Shown piece by piece: positions 1 to 6,503 of a stretch of 12,542 nucleotides of DNA. Position 1 is the stretch's first letter. Each line of letters starts with the position of its first letter. The position numbers and the translations under genes were made by a program. Origin of the DNA: Pseudomonadota bacterium. Its GTDB lineage: Bacteria; Pseudomonadota; Alphaproteobacteria; Acetobacterales; Acetobacteraceae. Where the stretch lies: contig JAJZEG010000147.1 in NCBI GenBank assembly GCA_021828605.1, forward strand, positions 1 through 12,542, written 5' to 3'. Under the pieces are notes generated by a model, which made no database searches, had not been told where the DNA came from, and worked only from the letters and a program-made list of their open reading frames with translations.

Positions 1-819
1 CGAAGCTGGCAGCCCGGCTGCCCCCAGATACTGGGTCACTTTGTCAGCACCATGCTTGGTGCGGGTAAACACGATGGCCCGGTTCATCTCGGGTGCCGCC
101 AATAATTCAACCAATTTCGCCCGCTTGTCATTCGCGGACAGCAAAATCACTTGCTGATCAATCCGCTCAATCGGCCGCGATTCCGCACTCACCGCAATCT
201 CGCGCGGATTGGTCAAAAATTCACTGGCCAAGGCCCGGATCGGCTTGGGCATGGTTGCCGACAGCAGCATCGTCTGGCGGGTGCTGGGCAAACGCGCCAA
301 AATTTGGCGAATGGCGGGAATGAAGCCCATATCCAACATCTGATCCGCTTCATCGAGCACGACCGTCGTGGTCTGGTCGAGGCGAATGGCGCCCGTGCCC
401 ATGTGATCCAGCAAGCGGCCTGGTGTTGCCACCAACAAATCAACACCGCGCAACATCTGCTTGGCCTGCGGCCCGTGCTTGGCGCCACCGATAACCACGG
501 CGATCGACGGGCGCACGAATTTGCCATAGGTCCGCGCACTCTCGGCAATTTGCTGCACCAATTCGCGGGTCGGTGCGAGGATCAAAATGCGGCAGGTGCG
601 ATCCGCCGGACGGCTCACATCATTCGCCAGCCGATGCAGCAACGGCAACACGAAAGCGGCGGTTTTGCCGGTGCCGGTCTGCGCAATGCCGACCATGTCA
701 TGGCCTTCCAAAATGATTGGAATCGCCTTCGCCTGGATCGGGGTTGGGGTGGTGTATGACTCAGCGGCAACAGCGCGCAAAACGGGCTCGGCAAGGCCGA
801 GTTCGGTAAAAAGGGTCAA
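1..819 (-). CDS. DEAD-box ATP-dependent RNA helicase, RhlE-like (partial, C-terminus beyond window)
   Basis: Unwinds or remodels RNA duplexes using ATP; relatives act in ribosome assembly, mRNA decay and cold adaptation. The 273 visible codons carry the whole first RecA domain and the start of the second: Q motif with F4 and Q29, Walker A AQTGTGKT (46-53), PTREL (motif Ia, about 83-87), TPGR (about 132-135), DEAD (156-159), SAT (187-189) and the motif IV region IVFTRTKHGA (about 249-258). No ATG fits the family N-terminus. The first plausible start is TTG at 819-817, giving MTLFTELGLAEP, which matches where RhlE-type proteins begin. The frame stays open upstream and a second TTG lies at 870-868, so the start is not certain; neither has a strong Shine-Dalgarno. 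The second RecA domain and any basic tail lie outside the window, so the exact subfamily (RhlE, DeaD or another) cannot be fixed. Confidence 0.93.
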   Translation of the reverse strand, partial: MTLFTELGLAEPVLRAVAAESYTTPTPIQAKAIPIILEGHDMVGIAQTGTGKTAAFVLPLLHRLANDVSRPADRTCRILILAPTRELVQQIAESARTYGKFVRPSIAVVIGGAKHGPQAKQMLRGVDLLVATPGRLLDHMGTGAIRLDQTTTVVLDEADQMLDMGFIPAIRQILARLPSTRQTMLLSATMPKPIRALASEFLTNPREIAVSAESRPIERIDQQVILLSANDKRAKLVELLAAPEMNRAIVFTRTKHGADKVTQYLGAAGLPAS

Positions 820-881
820 GGGAGTTCTTTCAGAATCAATCGCCGATCCATCAGGATCAGCAGCAGTCAAAGGGAGGCGGC

Positions 882-971
882 ATGCGTAAATCAGCAACCT
901 GGACGATGCGCACCATTAATGGTGACAAACCTGAACACCGCCGATCAAAGCTATCGGTAGAAACTCAGTGA
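882..971 (+). CDS. Possible 29-residue small ORF, doubtful
   Basis: ATG at 882 follows a GGGAGG at 872-877 with 4 bases between, a good Shine-Dalgarno on paper. The frame reads MRKSATWTMRTING and on to a TGA at 969-971. The product is basic, has no membrane segment and resembles nothing I recognise. It runs opposite to the helicase gene and across the 911-924 palindrome, and no promoter is evident. It could be chance, since purine-rich hexamers are common. Reported only because the ribosome-binding site is unusually good for the region. Confidence 0.13.
   Translation: MRKSATWTMRTINGDKPEHRRSKLSVETQ
911..924. promoter_or_regulatory. Perfect 14-bp palindrome, candidate operator
   Basis: CACCATTAATGGTG is its own exact reverse complement, with symmetry ending at the flanking bases. 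It lies about 92 bases upstream of the helicase TTG start, a reasonable place for a dimeric repressor or activator site. AT-rich centre with GC-rich ends is typical of helix-turn-helix operators, but I cannot assign a regulator. Confidence 0.35.
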
Positions 972-1067
972 ACAGGGCCTAAGGGGCAAACATCCGAATT
1001 TACGAGCGCTGTTCTGTTCCCACCCCTACAGCACGATTCCGCTATTTGTGCAACTGCGAAATCGCGA

Positions 1068-1089
1068 GCCTGCGCCAATGCGCGCAGGC
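1068..1089. other. GC-rich hairpin, 8-bp arms, 6-base loop
   Basis: GCCTGCGC (1068-1075) pairs perfectly with GCGCAGGC (1082-1089). No T-run follows on either strand, so it is not a standard Rho-independent terminator. It lies 111 bases past the DUF427 stop on the minus strand, and could protect that transcript's 3' end or form part of the helicase leader. Its role is unknown. Confidence 0.4.
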
Positions 1090-1199
1090 AATCGGCTCAA
1101 TAAAAACTCTCAACCCATTGTAATATAATGATTTACTCTGGTTTTCGTGTCCCGACTTCCCCGCTGCATGGGAGGGCTGCGCCGATCAGCCAAATGCCT

Positions 1200-1487
1200 T
1201 CACGCCGTTTTGACACGCACGCCCTTCCAGAACGCGATCCGACCCTTGATCGTCGCCGCCGCAGGAAGGGGCTCAGGATAATACCACGCCGCGTCCGGAT
1301 TTTGCGCCTCACCCACCTTGATCGTGTGATAATGCGCCGTGCCTTTCCACGGACAATGGCTGGTCGTCGCCGATGGCGTCAGCACCCCATCAAGCACCGC
1401 ATCCGCCGGGAAATAATGATTGCCCTCAACCACAACGGTATCGCTCGATCGGGCAACGAGCGTATCGTTCCAATAGGCTTCAATCAT
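1200..1487 (-). CDS. DUF427 domain protein
   Basis: A 95-residue soluble protein that is one complete DUF427 domain. Family hallmarks are clear: VVEGNHYFPADAV (residues 19-31), SHCPWKGTAHYH (about 43-54), DAAWYYPEP (65-73) and the C-terminal IAFWKGVRV (about 84-92). The biochemical function of the family is not established, so none is given. The ATG at 1487-1485 is well supported: GAGGAG at 1495-1500 sits 7 bases upstream. The length matches single-domain members. It is divergent from the dioxygenase gene at 1606, with about 118 bases between the starts that must hold both promoters; a shared role is possible but not shown. Confidence 0.92.
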   Translation of the reverse strand: MIEAYWNDTLVARSSDTVVVEGNHYFPADAVLDGVLTPSATTSHCPWKGTAHYHTIKVGEAQNPDAAWYYPEPLPAAATIKGRIAFWKGVRVKTA

Positions 1488-1594
1488 GGTTTTGCTCCTC
1501 TGCTATGCCCGATATGGTGCTGATCTTGAAAACGCCACCCTGATAACGCACTTGCATCCCAAAGGTGGGGCACCCCAATAGCCACCCGCATGAT

Positions 1595-1598
1595 GGAG
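1595..1598 (+). promoter_or_regulatory. Ribosome-binding site deciding the dioxygenase start
   Basis: GGAG lies 7 bases before ATG 1606 but only 4 before GTG 1603, which favours the ATG. Confidence 0.6.
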
Positions 1599-1605
1599 AG
1601 CCGTG

Positions 1606-2400
1606 ATGATCCCCAGCCTATTCGTCAGCCACGGCTCGCCGATGCTGGCACTGACCAACACCCCGGCGCGACAGTTTCTGGCCGGTCTCGCTGCAACTCT
1701 GCCCGAACCCAGCGCGATCATCGTGATCTCCGCGCATTGGGAAACCGCCGAACCCAGGGTCAATGCGGTTACCCGCAACCAAACCATCTATGATTTCCGG
1801 GGCTTCCCGCCCGCTTTATATCAACTCACCTACCAACCCCCAGGCGATGCGGCGCTGGCCACCAAAATCGCCGATCACCTGCGCGCCGCCCACCTCCACG
1901 CCCCAGGGCTTGCCGCCTCGATCGATCACCAGCGCGGCCTCGACCATGGCGCATGGGTGCCGTTGCTGCTCGCCTATCCCAACGCCACCATCCCAGTCTT
2001 GCAGGTCTCGGTGCAACCTGATCACGACCCGGCCCACCATTATGCGCTAGGCCGCGCTCTCGCCCCTTTGCGCGCCGATAACGTGCTGATCATCGGCTCG
2101 GGCTCGTTCACCCATGATTTACGCCAGTTCCGAGGTCAGCCGGTCGATGCGCCGGAAACTCCCGATGTCACCGCGTTCGCCGACTGGATGGACCAAACCA
2201 TTCGCACAGGCGACATTCCCGCTTTACTCGACTACCGCGCCCGCGCCCCGTTCGCGCGCGAACAACACCCGACCGAGGAACATCTGCTCCCGCTCTTCGC
2301 CGCCATGGGCGCTGGCGGTGCCTCACCCCAGCATCTGCACCGCTCCGCCGAACACGCAATTTTGCGCATGGACGCCTACGCCTTCACCGATGCCGCGTAA
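1606..2400 (+). CDS. Extradiol ring-cleavage dioxygenase, YgiD / 4,5-DOPA dioxygenase family
   Basis: A 264-residue member of the class III extradiol dioxygenase superfamily (LigB type), in the group containing bacterial YgiD and plant DOPA 4,5-dioxygenase. These metal enzymes open catechol rings; the natural substrate of bacterial members is usually unknown. Expected motifs are in order: SHGSP with H9, SAHWE with H44, LDHGAWVPL with H114, GSGSFTHDL with H170, and HPTEEHLLPL with H221. By family knowledge H9, H44 and H221 are the likely metal ligands. ATG at 1606 is preferred because GGAG at 1595-1598 lies 7 bases upstream; a GTG at 1603 immediately before it would add one residue. The stop at 2400 is one base from the stop of the convergent pgl gene. 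A cytosolic oxidoreductase acting on an aromatic diol is the safe call. Confidence 0.9.
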   Translation: MIPSLFVSHGSPMLALTNTPARQFLAGLAATLPEPSAIIVISAHWETAEPRVNAVTRNQTIYDFRGFPPALYQLTYQPPGDAALATKIADHLRAAHLHAPGLAASIDHQRGLDHGAWVPLLLAYPNATIPVLQVSVQPDHDPAHHYALGRALAPLRADNVLIIGSGSFTHDLRQFRGQPVDAPETPDVTAFADWMDQTIRTGDIPALLDYRARAPFAREQHPTEEHLLPLFAAMGAGGASPQHLHRSAEHAILRMDAYAFTDAA

Positions 2401-2401
2401 G

Positions 2402-3130
2402 TTATCCCCACTGCCCCGCCGCAGCGCGGTCAACCAACCAAATCAGCTTCCCGTGCGGCTTGAGCCGAGCGGCGGGCACCGTTTGATTTCGGCCTGACAG
2501 AATATCATCCAGCATCGCCCGCTTGCCCGCCCCTGAGACAATAAACACCACGCAGCGCGCACTTTCTAACACTGGATAGGTCAAGGTCACCCGCGCTTCG
2601 GGGCGCCCTTTGGTCACCGGCAAGCTCCAGCGGGTGCGTTCATCGAGCAGCGTTGGCTGATCCGGCAGCAGCGAGGCGGTGTGGCCATCATCGCCCATCC
2701 CGAGCAGACATAAATCAAAAAATGGCCGCTCGATGCTCAGCGTTTCCGCCCCATACAATTTCTGGAGTTGCCGCTCATAGCCCCACGCCGCCTGATCAAC
2801 GCTCAGCCCGGCAAACGGAACCGGATGCAAATGCGGCTCTGGCGCGCCATTCATCGCGGTGCGAATCATATGAATGTTCGCGTCCATATCGTCGGGCGCC
2901 ACAAATCGCTCATCGCCCAGCACAAATTCGGTGCGCTCCCACGGGATCCGCCTGCGAAAATCCGGTGCCGCCAAGGCCTGATAAATCGGCCTCGGCGTCG
3001 CTCCACCGGCAAGCCCAATCACCGCCTGCCCAACCGCCGACGCACAAGCCTGCGCAATCAACTCAGCACCCGCCTCGGCAAAACCCGAGCCATCAGCAAC
3101 GATGCGCAACTCACCCCGATGCGGCGTCAC
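2402..3130 (-). CDS. pgl: 6-phosphogluconolactonase
   Basis: Hydrolyses 6-phosphoglucono-1,5-lactone, the product of glucose-6-phosphate dehydrogenase, to 6-phosphogluconate. It is a 242-residue DevB/SOL-type Pgl, related to glucosamine-6-phosphate deaminase. Motifs: GLAGGATPRP (39-48, sugar-phosphate loop), LGDERFV (71-77) and LGMGDDGHTASL (143-154, catalytic region with H150). I chose GTG at 3130-3128 because it overlaps the TGA of the HAD gene as GTGA, the same coupling seen twice more in this operon, and gives the usual family length. An ATG at 3172 would add 14 residues of HAD-coding sequence with no family similarity. A G-rich stretch (GGGTGG) just upstream may bind the ribosome. It is the last gene of the sugar operon and ends one base from the convergent dioxygenase stop. 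Confidence 0.94.
   Translation of the reverse strand: MTPHRGELRIVADGSGFAEAGAELIAQACASAVGQAVIGLAGGATPRPIYQALAAPDFRRRIPWERTEFVLGDERFVAPDDMDANIHMIRTAMNGAPEPHLHPVPFAGLSVDQAAWGYERQLQKLYGAETLSIERPFFDLCLLGMGDDGHTASLLPDQPTLLDERTRWSLPVTKGRPEARVTLTYPVLESARCVVFIVSGAGKRAMLDDILSGRNQTVPAARLKPHGKLIWLVDRAAAGQWG
3127..3130 (-). promoter_or_regulatory. GTGA stop/start overlap coupling HAD gene to pgl
   Basis: GTG of pgl (3130-3128) and TGA of the HAD gene (3129-3127) share two bases, implying translational coupling and fixing the pgl start. Confidence 0.7.
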
Positions 3131-3945
3131 GATTTTCCACCCAAAACATACTGATGCATCGCCTTGGCCCAACCCTCTTGCTCATTACTCGCGGTCACAT
3201 AGGTCGCCGCCGCGCGCACCCGATCATTCGCATTCCCCATCGCGATCGACCTGCCGCTGCGCGCAAACATGGTGCAATCATTCCCCGAATCACCGATGGT
3301 CACAATGTGCTGGCGCGAAATCCCGAGCCGTTGCGCCAAAAAATCGACAACCGCGCCCTTATTCGCGCGCGCATTGGTAATATCTAAATAATAAGGCTGC
3401 GAGCAGGTCGCCGACACGCCATCGCCGAGCTTGCTCTGCGCCGCCTGTTCCGCCTTTGCCATCGCATCGGCATCATCACTCACGCCCACAATCTTGATCA
3501 CATGCCCCAAATCAAGCTTGGCAAAATCGCTGACCGTTTCAGCCTCGAATCCCACCGTGCTCGCTTCGCGCGCGACATGCGGCGCTGATCGATCCCGCAC
3601 CATCCAACGCTTACGGGTATAGACCCAAATATCGAGCCCGTGCTCCTCTAACAAGGCCAAGGTCGGCGCGATATCGCCTTCAGGAAATTCGTGAAACGCA
3701 ATGATCGAAGCCAAATCAGGGCTGGTCATCACCCCCCCATTGAAGCCGGCGAGCGGCGTTGAGAGTGCGAGCGCCCGACTGACCGATGCCATCCCGCGCG
3801 GTGGACGCCCGCTGGTAATCGCCAAATCAATCCCCGCCCGGCGCAACGCCGCCGCCGCCGCAATCGTCTCCTCGGTTAATTGCTTCGCGTTGGTCACCAA
3901 GGTGCCATCAACATCCGTCAGCACGAGCCGAATATCATCGCTCAT
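3127..3945 (-). CDS. HAD superfamily hydrolase, Cof-like subclass IIB (sugar-phosphatase type)
   Basis: A 272-residue phosphatase of the Cof/YidA-like HAD group, which hydrolyses small phosphorylated metabolites in the cytosol. All four HAD motifs are present: D11-V-D13-G-T (nucleophile and acid/base), T44-S-G, K196 in [15 protein letters not shown], and GDSGND (218-223) for magnesium binding. The C2B cap occupies roughly residues 80-190, which fits substrates such as sugar phosphates. The gene is locked in the operon: its ATG overlaps the zwf stop (ATGA) and its TGA overlaps the pgl start (GTGA). The substrate cannot be read from the sequence. Inference from context is dephosphorylation of a pentose-phosphate pathway metabolite or of a damaging side product such as 4-phosphoerythronate, which inhibits 6-phosphogluconate dehydrogenase. 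Family assignment is firm and function is open. Confidence 0.93.
   Translation of the reverse strand: MSDDIRLVLTDVDGTLVTNAKQLTEETIAAAAALRRAGIDLAITSGRPPRGMASVSRALALSTPLAGFNGGVMTSPDLASIIAFHEFPEGDIAPTLALLEEHGLDIWVYTRKRWMVRDRSAPHVAREASTVGFEAETVSDFAKLDLGHVIKIVGVSDDADAMAKAEQAAQSKLGDGVSATCSQPYYLDITNARANKGAVVDFLAQRLGISRQHIVTIGDSGNDCTMFARSGRSIAMGNANDRVRAAATYVTASNEQEGWAKAMHQYVLGGKS
3942..3945 (-). promoter_or_regulatory. ATGA stop/start overlap coupling zwf to the HAD gene
   Basis: ATG of the HAD gene (3945-3943) overlaps TGA of zwf (3944-3942), indicating translational coupling. Confidence 0.7.
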
Positions 3946-5504
3946 GTCTGCGCCTTGCTTGATGCGGGCAGCGCAATCGGGCGCCAGACCCGCCCTGACT
4001 GATCATCATGGAGCAGCGCATCAGCCTCAACCGGACCAGCGCCGCCTGAGCGATAAAGCGGTATATCAGCCCCGGTCGCGGCCCAATTATCCAACACTGG
4101 CTGCACCACCCTCCATGTTTCCTCAACCATATCCGCGCGTTGAAACAAGGTTTGATCGCCAATCATCACGTCATAGAGCAGGGTTTCATAGCCGATATTC
4201 GGTTGCGGCTTGAACCAATCGGTGTAGCGAAACTCCATCGCCACCGGGGCAAGCCGCATGGTCTGACCGGGCCGCTTCGCCTCGAACTGCAAGGCGATTC
4301 CTTCATCCGGCTGGATGCGCAACACCAGCCAGTTGGGCGGCAAGGTCTCTAACGAGGTATCCTGAAACGCCGCTAACGGCGCCTGCTTGAAGCGAACCGC
4401 AATCTCGGTCATCCGCGCGGATAAATGCTTGCCGGTGCGAATATAAAACGGCACTCCGGCCCATCGCCAGTTATTAATCCGCACCCGCAACGCAACATAG
4501 GTCTCCGTCTTGGAATCCGCAGCCACATCCGGCTCGGCCCGGTAGGCAACGCAGGATTGCTGACCAACCGCGCCGGTATCATATTGACCCCGCACCACAT
4601 CTTCCACGCCAAGCGTATCGAGGGCGGTAAACAAATCATATTTCTTGTCGCGAATCGCCTCCGGTCGAAAGCCGGTTGGCGGCTCCATGGTCACCATGGC
4701 GAGTAGTTGAAACACATGGTTCGGCACCATATCGCGCAACGCGCCGGTCACGTCGTAGAATTTTCCGCGCTTCTCAACCCCCACCGTCTCCGCAACGGTG
4801 ATTTGCACATGGTCGATCCGGTCGCGATTCCATAACGGCTCGAACAAACTATTGGCAAAGCGCAATGCGAGAATATTCTGCACTGTTTCTTTACCTAAAA
4901 AATGATCGATCCGATAAATCTGCGTCTCCGCCAGTGATTTCAAAATCGTCTGATTGAGCGCCTGTGCCGAGTCCAAACTATGCCCAAACGGCTTCTCAAC
5001 CACCACCCGGCGCCATGGACGCGCACCATCCTCCTGCGCGGTCAGCTTGGCTGCACCAAGATGCGTCACAATCGGGCCGAAAAACCGATCCGCCACCGCC
5101 AAGTAAAATAAGCGATTTCCAGTGGTATTATGCGTCTTTTCTAACGCATCTAGCTTCGCACCCAGCGTTTGATAAAACGCATCTCCGGTGAAATCACCTT
5201 GCACATAATGCATCCGCTCCGCGAGCTTGGACCAAACCGCTGGATCAATCGCTGCTAATTGATCTTCGGCACTCGGATTGCCAACGAATTCGGCGAGCGC
5301 CGCGTGCAGCGCGCCGGTCCAGTCCTCCGTGCTCCGCTCGGCGATATCCGCGCCAATGATAAAAAAATGCTCGGGAATCAGGCCGGTTTTCGCAAGGTTA
5401 TAGAGTGCCGGGACCAATAAGCGTTTGGTCAAATCGCCCCCGGCGCCGAAAATCACCATCGCACATGGATCGGGTGCCTTCGCCGAACTAGGCTCCGCCA
5501 TCAC
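3942..5504 (-). CDS. zwf: Glucose-6-phosphate 1-dehydrogenase
   Basis: Oxidises glucose 6-phosphate to 6-phosphogluconolactone with NAD(P)+, the entry step of the oxidative pentose phosphate and Entner-Doudoroff routes. At 520 residues it is close to the usual bacterial length (about 490-510). Visible motifs: nucleotide-binding loop [10 protein letters not shown] (19-28), EKPFG (170-174), active-site RIDHFLGKE (198-206) with H201, and [11 protein letters not shown] (about 257-267) with H263 as the expected catalytic base. The start is GTG at 5504-5502, overlapping the gnd stop as GTGA; the ATG directly after it (5501-5499) is an equally possible start. GAGG lies 7 bases before the GTG. NAD+ versus NADP+ preference cannot be read safely. 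It is co-transcribed with gnd, the HAD phosphatase and pgl. Confidence 0.96.
   Translation of the reverse strand: MMAEPSSAKAPDPCAMVIFGAGGDLTKRLLVPALYNLAKTGLIPEHFFIIGADIAERSTEDWTGALHAALAEFVGNPSAEDQLAAIDPAVWSKLAERMHYVQGDFTGDAFYQTLGAKLDALEKTHNTTGNRLFYLAVADRFFGPIVTHLGAAKLTAQEDGARPWRRVVVEKPFGHSLDSAQALNQTILKSLAETQIYRIDHFLGKETVQNILALRFANSLFEPLWNRDRIDHVQITVAETVGVEKRGKFYDVTGALRDMVPNHVFQLLAMVTMEPPTGFRPEAIRDKKYDLFTALDTLGVEDVVRGQYDTGAVGQQSCVAYRAEPDVAADSKTETYVALRVRINNWRWAGVPFYIRTGKHLSARMTEIAVRFKQAPLAAFQDTSLETLPPNWLVLRIQPDEGIALQFEAKRPGQTMRLAPVAMEFRYTDWFKPQPNIGYETLLYDVMIGDQTLFQRADMVEETWRVVQPVLDNWAATGADIPLYRSGGAGPVEADALLHDDQSGRVWRPIALPASSKAQT
5501..5504 (-). promoter_or_regulatory. GTGA stop/start overlap coupling gnd to zwf
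   Basis: GTG at 5504-5502 overlaps the gnd TGA at 5503-5501. A second start codon, ATG, follows at once, so the ribosome has two adjacent options after gnd termination. Confidence 0.6.
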
Positions 5505-6490
5505 TTTTTGACCTCGTGACCCTGCTCGATATGCCCGCCAAATTCTTGACGCATCGCTGAGAGCAATTTTTCGCCAAATGTATGCTCCTCGCGGGAGCGG
5601 AACCGGGCAAACAACGATGCCGCTAACACATTAACCGGCACCGCTTCTTCGATTGCGGCATCAAGCGTCCAGCGCCCCTCACCGGAATCGGCAACATAGC
5701 CCGAATAGTCACTCAGCGCCTGATCATGGGTGAGCGCCGAGGCGGTCAAATCGAGCAGCCAGGATGAAATCACGCTGCCCCGGCGCCAAACCTCGGCAAT
5801 ATCGGCCATATCCAAATCATAACGCTGATCTTCAGGCAACGCATCCGAGTTTTTGTTGCGCAGCACGTCAAACCCTTCCGCATAGGCCTGCATCAAACCA
5901 TATTCGATGCCGTTATGCACCATTTTCACGAAATGCCCGGCCCCGTTCGGCCCCGCATGAATATAGCCCAATTCCGCGCGCGGATCGCGCCCCTGCCGGT
6001 GCGGGGTCTTGTCAATCGATCCCGCGCCCGGCGCCAATGTTTTGAAAATCGGATCAAGATGCTGAACAATCGAGGGCTCCCCACCGATCATCATGCAAAA
6101 GCCGCGCTCCAATCCCCAAACGCCGCCCGAGGTGCCAACATCAACATAATGGATGTTCGACCCCGCCAGCAGCTTGGCCCGCCGGATGTCATCTTTGTAA
6201 AAACTATTGCCGCCATCAATGATCATGTCGTCAGCATCCATGAGCCTGGCTAAATCATTGACGGCGTTTTCGGTGATCGCCCCCGATGGCAGCATCACCC
6301 AAACCACCCGCGGCGCACTCAGCGCGGCCACCATTGATTTCAAATCATCCGCCCCGGTCGCCCCTTCGTCAACCAGGGTCTTGATCGAGGCGGCATTGGT
6401 ATCAAACACCACACAATGATGCCCGTCACGCTGCAAGCGGCGCGTAATGTTCGCGCCCATTTTGCCGAGACCGATGATGCCGATTTGCAT
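5501..6490 (-). CDS. gnd: 6-phosphogluconate dehydrogenase (decarboxylating), short GndA/YqeC type
   Basis: Converts 6-phosphogluconate to ribulose 5-phosphate and CO2 with reduction of NAD(P)+. At 329 residues it belongs to the short class, unlike the roughly 470-residue NADP+ enzyme of enteric bacteria. Motifs: GLGKMG (7-12, Rossmann loop), GGNSFYKD (93-100), [12 protein letters not shown] (119-130), and the catalytic segment [14 protein letters not shown] (185-198) with K189 and N193. Strand beta-2 ends in VVFDTN with D30, where an acidic residue normally binds the adenosine ribose hydroxyls, so NAD+ preference is likely (inference). The ATG at 6490 has an ideal AAGGAG 7 bases upstream. 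It lies 11 bases after tal-pgi and overlaps zwf by 4. Confidence 0.95.
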   Translation of the reverse strand: MQIGIIGLGKMGANITRRLQRDGHHCVVFDTNAASIKTLVDEGATGADDLKSMVAALSAPRVVWVMLPSGAITENAVNDLARLMDADDMIIDGGNSFYKDDIRRAKLLAGSNIHYVDVGTSGGVWGLERGFCMMIGGEPSIVQHLDPIFKTLAPGAGSIDKTPHRQGRDPRAELGYIHAGPNGAGHFVKMVHNGIEYGLMQAYAEGFDVLRNKNSDALPEDQRYDLDMADIAEVWRRGSVISSWLLDLTASALTHDQALSDYSGYVADSGEGRWTLDAAIEEAVPVNVLAASLFARFRSREEHTFGEKLLSAMRQEFGGHIEQGHEVKK

Positions 6491-6497
6491 TGCTTCG

Positions 6498-6503
6498 CTC
6501 CTT
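6498..6503 (-). promoter_or_regulatory. gnd ribosome-binding site overlapping the tal-pgi stop codon
   Basis: AAGGAG is 7 bases before the gnd ATG and its first two bases are part of the TAA of tal-pgi (6504-6502), so ribosomes ending on tal-pgi are placed to reinitiate on gnd. Confidence 0.75.

Larger units (their letters stand above)
820..1199. other. Gene-poor region between helicase and DUF427 genes
   Basis: About 380 bases with no supported protein gene. It should contain the promoter and leader of the minus-strand helicase gene and the 3' end of the minus-strand DUF427 transcript. Visible structure: a perfect 14-bp palindrome at 911-924, a hairpin with 8-bp arms at 1068-1089, and a lone TATAAT at 1124-1129 on the plus strand without a convincing -35 partner. 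I saw no tRNA, SRP RNA or RNase P motif. RNA helicase genes of this kind often have long regulated leaders; whether this one does is inference. Confidence 0.6.

Noticed and set aside
151..759. 202-codon plus-strand frame at the start of the window
   Set aside because: It is antisense to the DEAD-box helicase, whose motifs are all in the opposite frame; the product (rich in His, Arg, Gln) matches no family I know.
820..1199. tRNA, SRP RNA, RNase P RNA or tmRNA in the gene-poor region
   Set aside because: No cloverleaf, T-loop or other conserved core motif of these RNAs was found on either strand.
1128..1523. 131-codon plus-strand frame beginning near the TATAAT at 1124
   Set aside because: Antisense to DUF427, no ribosome-binding site, and an Arg-rich product without a domain.
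3131..3172. 14-residue N-terminal extension of pgl (ATG at 3172)
   Set aside because: It reads inside the HAD gene; the GTG at 3130 forms the same stop/start overlap used elsewhere in the operon and gives the usual Pgl length.
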